NCBI GenBank assembly: GCA_031256115.1 | Contig: JAIRRF010000042.1 | Span: 1 to 5,289 of the forward strand | Source of the DNA: Treponema sp. | GTDB taxonomy: Bacteria > Spirochaetota > Spirochaetia > Treponematales > Breznakiellaceae | DNA: 5,289 nucleotides | Reading direction: 5' to 3' | Part shown: positions 1-5,289 of the stretch, piece after piece | Layout of the letters: each line of letters opens with the position of its first letter | Numbering within the stretch: the first letter of the stretch is position 1 | Made by a program: the position numbers and the translations under genes | The notes under the pieces: model-generated | Seen by the model: only the letters and a program-made list of their open reading frames with translations | Told to the model about the DNA's origin: nothing | Databases searched by the model: none

Positions 1-2495
1 AAAATCTGTTTTTCCGATACCAGGATCTTGTTATAAAAGGCCGTCTTAGGCTACATCCTTTCAGAGGCTATGCCGCAGCTGGTTTTATCTTCCGGATGGT
101 AGACGATCACAGCTATTATATGGCGCTGCTTTCCAATAGGGGCTATTTCCGGCTGGACCTTGTAAGGAACAGGGTTCCCCTGACACTGGCGGGCTGGACC
201 GAAGTTCCGGGTTTATCTGATACCGGTTCAGAAGACAATGTTGCTGAATTTGATCTGGAAATAATTACTTTTGGCAGCAGAATTCTATTGATAATAAACG
301 GCCATTGGTCGGGGGTTTGGGATGATCTTTCCATCCCCGATGGAAAGATTGCTTTTGTCCTGGCCTGTTATGAAAACATTGACGACACAATAACTTTTTC
401 CGGTGAATTTACCGCCCTGGCAGAGCTAATGGAATTCAAACTTGATTCCCGGATTGAAGAAGCAGAAAAGCGATACTTTGAAATGGAAAAAAACGCTTCA
501 CCGGACAGCAGGATCCGGCTGGCGGAAACCTTTGCTGCCCTGGGACAGGCCAATCCGGCCCTGATTCAGCTCCGCAAAGCCTGGGAAACCCGTGCTGCCT
601 CGGCTGCTGTGGCAACCTCGGCTGCTGTGACAACCTCGGCTGCTGTGGCAGCCACAGCAAAAGAACTGCTTTTGGGGACCAAACTTGCACTGGCTCTTGA
701 ATTGTGGAGCGAGGCTGAAAAATACATTGAAGCGTTGTTTAACACGGAAGGGTTTGAACCGGAAACCCGCAGCATGAAGGCCGCTTTGCTCTATTCCCGC
801 TCCCAATATGAAAGTTTGATTCATTGGGCTGAAGAAATGACCGATGCGGAGATTAATTACGATAAACTACAAACCTTGTTTGCTGATCCACCGGCATTTT
901 TTAATTTATTGGGGCATGCATACTATAATTCCGGGCTTTATCAGAAAGCTGCCGATGCTTATGATTTCTCCTTTACCCTGGATGAAAAAAACGGTATCAC
1001 CGCAAAAAATGCCGCAGCAGCCTGTGAGCTCCTGATATATCCGGATTCCTCTCCGGTTCAAAAGGAAAAAGCACTGGATCGTTACCTAAAGGCAGGGCGG
1101 GCTTTTTTGGCGGACAACTTATATGAAGAATTGGGACTCTTGATCCCCAAGTTCCGTCTTTTAGGAGGAGCGAACTGGGAAGCCAGGGCGCTTATTGGCA
1201 AGTGGGCTTTCGGTATAGAGGATTGGAAAACTGCACGGGAAGAATTAAATGAGGCAGAAAAACTTCGTAAATCCGGACAGGATTCCTCTCCGGATCCGGC
1301 CCTGTACTTTTTACAGGCTCTGCTCCTGGTACGGAAAGGCAAAAGCCGGGAAGCGTCATCTTTGTTTGAGCGAGCCGTTCACCATGCGCCGGATTATCCC
1401 TTGTTTCGTTTTAGGTTGGCGGAAAACCGTTTTCTGCTTAATAATGATCCCGATGATCCCAAACTTGCCGCCGATTTGGAAGCTGCATTAAAAGTTAGTA
1501 ATAAAGATGAAAGTTATGGCTGGATTCATAATTTTGCAGCCCATGTGGCCCTAAGCAAAGGCAATGTAGGCTCCGCCCGGGAACACCTGGATAATGCTGC
1601 GGCAATCCTGGGCGAAGTACCGGCCGTCCGGGTAAACCGGGCGGTTTCTCTTTATTTACAGGGTTTGGAAAATGAAGCTTTAAGCATTCTGGAATCAAGA
1701 CCAGAGGAAGATCCCGAAGGGCTCATGGCTAACTGTGCCGGGAATCTTCTGGTTCGCTTGCGCCGTTTTGAAGAAGCCGATCAATGCTACCTCCGGGCTC
1801 TTGCCATTGCGCCTCAAAATATGCAGTACCGGTATAACCGGGGTTCTTGCCTCATCGAGCTAAACCGTTACGGCGAAGCCGATGAAGTACTTACTGTTGG
1901 AAAAAGGGATAATCATTTTTCCTCTGAATTAAATCCCGGCATATTGGGATTAATTGCCTTTATAGCCGTAAAAAAGGGAGAGTACGAACGGGCCGAAGCC
2001 GCTGTCATGAAGGCATTAAAAATCAACCCGGATCATATACCTTCTTTGCTCCAATTGGGCTGGAACCGGGTTCTTAGGGGCCGTTTGGACGAAGCAGAGA
2101 ATATTCTGAATCACCTGAAAAAATTGGAACTGAATGAAGAGAGTGCGAGGAGCCGGGATGAGCTGGAAAAAAGAATTATTGAAGCAGTTTATAAGAATAT
2201 TAACTGTGTCTCATGTAACAGGGAGTGGCAGGTAGAACGGAATCCTGAACCGGCAGCCAGACTTAAACTTTTTGCTGCGCCGCCGGACGATATGCCCGCC
2301 GGAACCTGTCCGGCCTGCGGAAACACCTATTGTGTTGGCTGCCGTAAGGATAACCTTGATGAATCGGGCCGCTTTGTCTGCCCCGATTGCGGCAAAACCC
2401 TTAAACTGATTGACGAAGGTATAAAGGCATTACTCAACGACTGGGCCGATGAGAATCTAAAACAGGTAACAGAACCGGAATTAAAATTACCATAA
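1..2495 (+). CDS. Large TPR-repeat protein with N-terminal beta-sandwich and C-terminal CxxC zinc-binding-like domain (5' partial)
   Basis: The frame is open from base 3 to the TAA at 2493-2495, giving 830 visible codons (numbered from base 3). The first Met, at base 96, is codon 32. It is unlikely to be the start: it has no Shine-Dalgarno in front, and the 31 upstream codons continue the fold (GYAAAGFIFR, then DDHSYYMAL). Codons about 20-143 resemble a LamG/DUF1080-type jelly roll, with a G-rich strand, a YY strand and a late INGHWSGVWDD strand. Codons about 167-730 form a TPR solenoid; clear units begin near codons 297, 432, 540, 572, 607, 645 and 679, with typical endings such as ALAIAPQN and ALKINPDH. 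Four CxxC pairs follow (codons 735/738, 769/772, 777/780, 793/796), suggesting two zinc sites in a RING- or ribbon-like fold. No membrane segment is visible. TPR proteins usually act as scaffolds; the specific role is unknown. An Ala-rich tract at codons 199-219 separates the first TPR-like helices from the next. The domain calls are by eye. Confidence 0.9.
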   Translation, partial: NLFFRYQDLVIKGRLRLHPFRGYAAAGFIFRMVDDHSYYMALLSNRGYFRLDLVRNRVPLTLAGWTEVPGLSDTGSEDNVAEFDLEIITFGSRILLIINGHWSGVWDDLSIPDGKIAFVLACYENIDDTITFSGEFTALAELMEFKLDSRIEEAEKRYFEMEKNASPDSRIRLAETFAALGQANPALIQLRKAWETRAASAAVATSAAVTTSAAVAATAKELLLGTKLALALELWSEAEKYIEALFNTEGFEPETRSMKAALLYSRSQYESLIHWAEEMTDAEINYDKLQTLFADPPAFFNLLGHAYYNSGLYQKAADAYDFSFTLDEKNGITAKNAAAACELLIYPDSSPVQKEKALDRYLKAGRAFLADNLYEELGLLIPKFRLLGGANWEARALIGKWAFGIEDWKTAREELNEAEKLRKSGQDSSPDPALYFLQALLLVRKGKSREASSLFERAVHHAPDYPLFRFRLAENRFLLNNDPDDPKLAADLEAALKVSNKDESYGWIHNFAAHVALSKGNVGSAREHLDNAAAILGEVPAVRVNRAVSLYLQGLENEALSILESRPEEDPEGLMANCAGNLLVRLRRFEEADQCYLRALAIAPQNMQYRYNRGSCLIELNRYGEADEVLTVGKRDNHFSSELNPGILGLIAFIAVKKGEYERAEAAVMKALKINPDHIPSLLQLGWNRVLRGRLDEAENILNHLKKLELNEESARSRDELEKRIIEAVYKNINCVSCNREWQVERNPEPAARLKLFAAPPDDMPAGTCPACGNTYCVGCRKDNLDESGRFVCPDCGKTLKLIDEGIKALLNDWADENLKQVTEPELKLP
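598..651 (+). repeat. Three in-frame 18-bp tandem repeats coding for TSAAVA-type units
   Basis: Copies lie at 598-615, 616-633 and 634-651. The unit is cctcggctgctgtggcaa. Copy 2 differs from copy 1 by one base (g to a), and copy 3 differs from copy 1 only at its last base. The period is a multiple of three, so gain or loss of a unit keeps the frame. The encoded stretch is Ala/Ser/Thr/Val only (ASAAVATSAAVTTSAAVA) and sits between TPR-like helices of the host protein, where extra length should be tolerated. The near identity of the copies suggests recent duplication or ongoing slippage. Confidence 0.9.
641..659. repeat. 19-bp inverted repeat at the 3' end of the 18-bp repeat tract
   Basis: The sequence reads tgctgtggc-a-gccacagca: two perfect 9-base arms around a single central base. 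It overlaps the third 18-bp unit and ends the Ala-rich tract. As RNA it could form a hairpin of 7 or 8 base pairs with a 3-5 base loop. It is followed by aaaag, not by a run of T, so it does not look like a terminator for the + strand gene. It may be only a by-product of alternating Ala and Thr codons. Confidence 0.7.
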
Positions 2496-2501
2496 ATTTA
2501 T
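2492..2501. other. Convergent gene junction: 10-bp palindrome containing both stop codons
   Basis: The sequence ataaatttat is its own reverse complement. It contains the TAA of the TPR gene (2493-2495, +) and the TAA of the maf-like gene (2498-2500, -), with only bases 2496-2497 between them. I see no GC-rich hairpin followed by a T run within about 100 bases on either side. Either transcription ends by a factor-dependent route, or the transcripts run into the opposing gene and overlap antisense. Confidence 0.9.
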
Positions 2502-4405
2502 TTTGCTAGAACTTTAAGTGTATAATCCGCCGATTCCTCCAGGGAGCGATAAAAGAGCAGGGAAAATTCCAGGTGCCTCTTTAATGGTTCCGTTTCGCAC
2601 AATTCTTTTTCCATTTCCGCAATTGGCGGAAAAAGAAAACCCGCAGCATCTTTTACAGGGCTTTGTGTAATGATCCGATCGACTTTATCCAATTTTTCCA
2701 GGATTTTTACAAAATCATTTTTGCTGGCTGCGGCAGAAGAAGCAGCTGTGGTTGCAGAAGCAACCGAGGATGCAGCTTCTCTGGCGCAATTCCGGATTTC
2801 TTCCAGTCCGCGGACAAGAGAATTCAATGCCTGGTTATAGCGGGTATGCCGGGTTTTCTGTGTATACATAAATTCTTTGTCAATTTGCTGGTAGACTTTT
2901 TGTAAAATTGAGTTTATTTCTTTCCGGCAGGGAGGCAGGGTAAGGAGATCTTCCAGCCTAGCATTGACAAGTCCCTGAACAGCTAATCCCCCGGGAGAAA
3001 GACTATAATTCGTAAGGAGCTTTGTATTGCCGTTTTGGCAGAATTGTTCTAAGCGGTTTTCAAACCAGGCCGCATATAGGGAAAGCCGTCTGTCCGTAAG
3101 TACCTTTCCGTTTCCGGCTGAAGGAGCATAGAAAGGAATGCCGCTTTCCAAAGCCTGGATTGAAAAGGTCTCGGCCGGGCAAAAACGATTAGACATGGCA
3201 TGAGAAATTTCTTCAAATAAGGCTCCCTTAAAGTGCGTGGCATAACCGGGAAAAGCCAGATCCAGTCCGGCTGTCCAAATTATTCCGGGTCCCAAAAAGC
3301 GGGCAAAGTCCCATGCGGTAGTGGCCACGGATCCGCCGGCTCCCAAAGGACCCTTGGGATCGCAGCGATCCTCGACAAAACGGCCCAGGGGAAAAAGGGA
3401 TTGACAAAAAAATACCCGGCCAAAGGCAGGGTTTCTTAATGTCAAGGGGTACACCGCGGATTCGCCGATAAGGGCGCATTGGGGTGCTTTGATACGGAAA
3501 AGATGGAGAGAATTCCAGAACTGGGGATCCACCGAAAGGACAAAATCCGGCTCTACATTCTGGCGGATAAGAAAACGCAGCGAAGTGTCCACAGCAACGA
3601 TTAAACAACGGTGCTGGATTTCCTTCAGGCAGGGTTTTACCCTGTTCAAAGAAGGGCCGGCGGCGGCCAGGAACACGGGGATCCTTGTTTCTTTTAAAAT
3701 GTTTTCCAGGCTTTTTATACCAGGGTATAACAATACCCCTTCTCTATTGGCCGCCAGGTTTTTTGTCCACCGTTTGCCGAAACGCCGCAGGGTTGCGGCA
3801 TTTATCTCGTCTTTGTTTGCCCAGGTATTAATCTGTCTTGCGGTTTCGGCATACCAGGATTCATCTTCTGCGGTCAGGGTACACAGGGTCCTGTGTTTTA
3901 TTACCAAAGGTCTCGGTTGACCCCCTGGGGATGTTTTTTCCAGCAAGGCAAGGGCGGCAGTAACAGCCCCGGCTTCCCCCCCCAGGATAAATATTGTATT
4001 TCCCGGAGAAAGGAGGGCTTCCAAATCCCGCGTTTTCATGGCAAGTCTGAACAAATCCGGATACCGTTCTATTATTATTAAGGCTTTGCCGGTTTGTACC
4101 AGCGTATCAGCGGTATAGCCCAAACCAAAACCCAAAAGGATGATGGTTCCCGCCGCCATTGGTACAGATTCTTTCAGAGCAGCTTCAGCCTGACGCTGCC
4201 CCTCCCGAGCCGGATCCCTCCGGGAATGGATCAGAATCTCCGGCGAATCCGGGTTCTCCCTGTAGGTAACTGTAGGGCTTCCTGTCGGAGTTTGTTCCAG
4301 GCGCCAGGAGGAACCGGCATCACCTTTGATATTGATATGTTTTGCCAGTTCAGGATACCTGTTCCGGAGCAAGGCCAGGTTTTGTTCCCAAAAGGCTGAA
4401 CTCAT
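2498..4405 (-). CDS. Maf-family (DUF115/MAF_flag10) motility accessory protein, probable flagellin glycosyltransferase
   Basis: This is a complete 635-residue protein. Maf proteins are thought to transfer nonulosonic (sialic-like) sugars to flagellin before export. The N-terminal part has a Rossmann-like strand-turn, GFGLGYTAD (92-100), then IIIERYPDLF (110-119). The core DUF115 region, about 215-400, carries the family hallmarks: AAGPSL (248-253), AVDTSLRFL (271-279), PDFVLSVDPQ (286-295), GGSVATTAWDFARFLG (357-372) and TAGLDLAF (378-385). The C-terminal third is predicted mostly helical and includes an Ala/Ser/Thr tract (542-561). There is no signal peptide or membrane segment, consistent with a cytoplasmic protein. 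The ATG at 4405 overlaps the upstream TGA (ATGA), with a weak GGAA five bases before it, so translation is probably coupled to the transpeptidase gene. The sugar donor and flagellin target are inferred from the family; no flagellin or sugar-synthesis gene is in view. The DUF115 enzyme MptE (pterin pyrophosphokinase) is a less likely reading because of length and architecture. Confidence 0.9.
   Translation of the reverse strand: MSSAFWEQNLALLRNRYPELAKHINIKGDAGSSWRLEQTPTGSPTVTYRENPDSPEILIHSRRDPAREGQRQAEAALKESVPMAAGTIILLGFGLGYTADTLVQTGKALIIIERYPDLFRLAMKTRDLEALLSPGNTIFILGGEAGAVTAALALLEKTSPGGQPRPLVIKHRTLCTLTAEDESWYAETARQINTWANKDEINAATLRRFGKRWTKNLAANREGVLLYPGIKSLENILKETRIPVFLAAAGPSLNRVKPCLKEIQHRCLIVAVDTSLRFLIRQNVEPDFVLSVDPQFWNSLHLFRIKAPQCALIGESAVYPLTLRNPAFGRVFFCQSLFPLGRFVEDRCDPKGPLGAGGSVATTAWDFARFLGPGIIWTAGLDLAFPGYATHFKGALFEEISHAMSNRFCPAETFSIQALESGIPFYAPSAGNGKVLTDRRLSLYAAWFENRLEQFCQNGNTKLLTNYSLSPGGLAVQGLVNARLEDLLTLPPCRKEINSILQKVYQQIDKEFMYTQKTRHTRYNQALNSLVRGLEEIRNCAREAASSVASATTAASSAAASKNDFVKILEKLDKVDRIITQSPVKDAAGFLFPPIAEMEKELCETEPLKRHLEFSLLFYRSLEESADYTLKVLAK
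2723..2782 (-). repeat. Ala/Ser/Thr low-complexity tract within the maf-like gene
   Basis: The tract codes for residues 542-561 of the Maf-like protein (REAASSVASATTAASSAAAS). Its codons align without gaps to the 18-bp repeat region of the neighbouring TPR gene: a 35-base stretch matches at about 25 positions (hand count), in the same codon phase, including shared codons gca, tcg, gct, acc, gct gct. It also contains a small inverted repeat, ggttgc-agaa-gcaacc (2750-2765). It lies in the variable C-terminal helical region, outside the DUF115 core. Its periodicity is more decayed than in the TPR gene. Confidence 0.6.
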
Positions 4406-4414
4406 TCGAATTCC
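4402..4414 (-). promoter_or_regulatory. ATGA stop/start overlap with weak ribosome binding site (translational coupling)
   Basis: The ATG of the maf-like gene (4405-4403) and the TGA of the transpeptidase gene (4404-4402) share two bases. The best Shine-Dalgarno match before this ATG is GGAA at 4414-4411, five bases away, which is weak. This favours re-initiation by ribosomes finishing the upstream gene and fixes both the start choice and the operon assignment. Confidence 0.8.
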
Positions 4415-5289
4415 AGGATGATTGTCATATTCGGCCTGAAAGGAGTCCCAGGGGGCGGATCCTGGCGGACTACCCAGCCTTCACCCCTGATATCCAGGCG
4501 CAGGTCATCCCGGCGGAAAAGAGGAGTCAAACTCCTTTTGGCCCAGCCGGTAAAGTCCGGTATAGTATCTTCAATAGTCAGGGTATCAACCATAGGGATG
4601 CTTATTACTCCGGGATGAGTTAATTGAGGGTTTCTTCCCCGGGGTATACCCAGATAATCGATAAGAGCTTCCGCTGCTTCCCGTATGGCCGGAGCGGCAG
4701 TCCGGCTTCCAAAATAATAGTTCCCCATGGGCTTTACCAGTACCATATATAATACCAGGGAAGGATTTTCCGCCGGCAGCAAAGCTATGCAGCTGGCAAT
4801 ATAATCGGTTTCCGAATAGGTTCCCGTTGCCGGATCATACATCTGGGCTGTACCGGTTTTTACTCCCAGGGCAATGTCTCTAACCCTGGCGAAGCGGCCA
4901 ATTCCCAGTCCTTCGGTTCCTGCTTCCATATATGCCCGCATTTTCCGGGCCGTTTCTTCATTAAGGATCCGCCGGGGTTGGGCAGGTCTGTACTCCCGGA
5001 TAGTTTTACCGTCATCGGATACGATTTGGGCCACCGTCCGCGGGTGCACCAGAATTCCGTCATTGGCAACCGCTGTTGTTGCCTGGAGTACTTGCAGAGC
5101 GGAAACGCTGATTTCCTGGCCCATTGCGATGGTAGGCCGTGAGCGTGACGACCATTGTCTGACAGGCTGGAAAATTCCCTGAGTTTCACCGGGAGCCCCC
5201 GCACCGGTTCTGCTGCCAAACCCAAAATTAATAAGTTCCTGGGCAAAAGCGGCGGAATTCATCCGTTCCGAAGCATAAGCTGCCCCGGT
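4402..5289 (-). CDS. ftsI: FtsI-like class B penicillin-binding protein (transpeptidase) with C-terminal PASTA domain (5' partial)
   Basis: These are the last 295 residues of a peptidoglycan transpeptidase. The frame is open to the right edge; the Met at 5262 is internal, since TGAAYASER precedes it in frame and fits the family. Numbering from that Met, FGFGSRTGAGAPGE (13-26) and MGQEISVSALQ (47-57), then ANDG (66-69), are standard FtsI/PBP landmarks. The third active-site motif, KTGT, is at 135-138 (bases 4849-4860). The catalytic SxxK lies upstream of the window; SxN probably lies just past the edge. Residues about 229-286 form a PASTA-like domain (IPDFTGW, then GEGWVVRQDPPPGTPF and a final IILEFE strand). 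Such enzymes cross-link septal peptidoglycan on the outer face of the inner membrane, anchored by an N-terminal helix not seen here. It is the upstream partner of the maf-like gene in one operon. Assignment to FtsI rather than an elongation PBP2 or SpoVD-like paralogue rests on the spacing of landmarks and the PASTA domain, so the symbol is tentative. Confidence 0.88.
   Translation of the reverse strand, partial: TGAAYASERMNSAAFAQELINFGFGSRTGAGAPGETQGIFQPVRQWSSRSRPTIAMGQEISVSALQVLQATTAVANDGILVHPRTVAQIVSDDGKTIREYRPAQPRRILNEETARKMRAYMEAGTEGLGIGRFARVRDIALGVKTGTAQMYDPATGTYSETDYIASCIALLPAENPSLVLYMVLVKPMGNYYFGSRTAAPAIREAAEALIDYLGIPRGRNPQLTHPGVISIPMVDTLTIEDTIPDFTGWAKRSLTPLFRRDDLRLDIRGEGWVVRQDPPPGTPFRPNMTIILEFE

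Noticed and set aside
598..651. Possible CRISPR-like direct repeats
   Set aside because: The units are contiguous with no spacers, the period is 18 bp, and they are in frame in a long gene.
498..824. Minus-strand frame with a GCHSSR repeat peptide
   Set aside because: It is the reverse-frame image of the 18-bp coding repeat; it lies inside the TPR gene and resembles no family.
2340..2400. Intrinsic terminator for the minus-strand operon in the 3' end of the TPR gene
   Set aside because: Only a 4-bp stem (tgcc/ggca) is visible, with no following T run; the bases are explained by the CxxC codons.
1..2495. O-GlcNAc-transferase-like TPR glycosyltransferase
   Set aside because: The TPRs are followed by a CxxC cluster, not by a glycosyltransferase domain.
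3228..3608. 126-residue alternative frame on the same strand as the maf-like gene
   Set aside because: It is a shadow inside the conserved DUF115 core and has no ribosome binding site or recognisable domain.
3489..3920. 143-residue plus-strand frame opposite the maf-like gene
   Set aside because: It is antisense to conserved Maf sequence; its composition (Arg, Ser and Phe rich) looks like a shadow frame.
4860..5246. 128-residue alternative frame within the transpeptidase gene
   Set aside because: It overlaps the FtsI landmark motifs in another frame and has no family resemblance.

Overview
The window looks like ordinary protein-coding chromosome from a spirochaete, most likely in or near Treponema. 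The evidence is indirect. It has a Maf-type flagellin glycosylation protein, a FtsI-like transpeptidase ending in a PASTA domain, and a large TPR protein of a kind common in treponemes. There is no rRNA or other marker to fix the taxon. Base composition looks balanced (roughly half G+C by eye) and similar across all three genes. I see no sign of a recent insertion, integrase, IS element, CRISPR array, tRNA or rRNA.

Layout. Bases 1-2495 (+) hold most of a large protein with three parts: an N-terminal beta-sandwich, a long TPR solenoid and a C-terminal cluster of four CxxC pairs. Its reading frame is open to the left edge, so the true start lies outside the window. Bases 2498-4405 (-) hold a complete 635-residue Maf/DUF115 protein. 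Bases 4402-5289 (-) hold the C-terminal half of a FtsI/PBP class B transpeptidase, with the KTGT motif and a C-terminal PASTA domain; its 5' end lies beyond the right edge. The window is almost entirely coding: the only intergenic sequence is 2 bp (2496-2497) between two convergent TAA stops.

The transpeptidase and maf-like genes overlap by 4 bases (ATGA) and are almost certainly one transcript with coupled translation. One protein acts on septal or peripheral peptidoglycan. The other probably decorates flagellin, which in spirochaetes is assembled in the periplasm next to that peptidoglycan. The TPR gene converges on this operon from the other side, so it is transcribed separately; no functional link is shown.

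The most unusual signal is not a gene. The TPR gene carries three in-frame 18-bp tandem repeats coding for Ala/Ser/Thr/Val, and the maf-like gene carries a similar, more degenerate tract. The two align in the same codon phase. They may belong to a family of coding repeats inserted at tolerant sites, but low-complexity convergence is not excluded. I found no convincing undescribed multi-gene system here.
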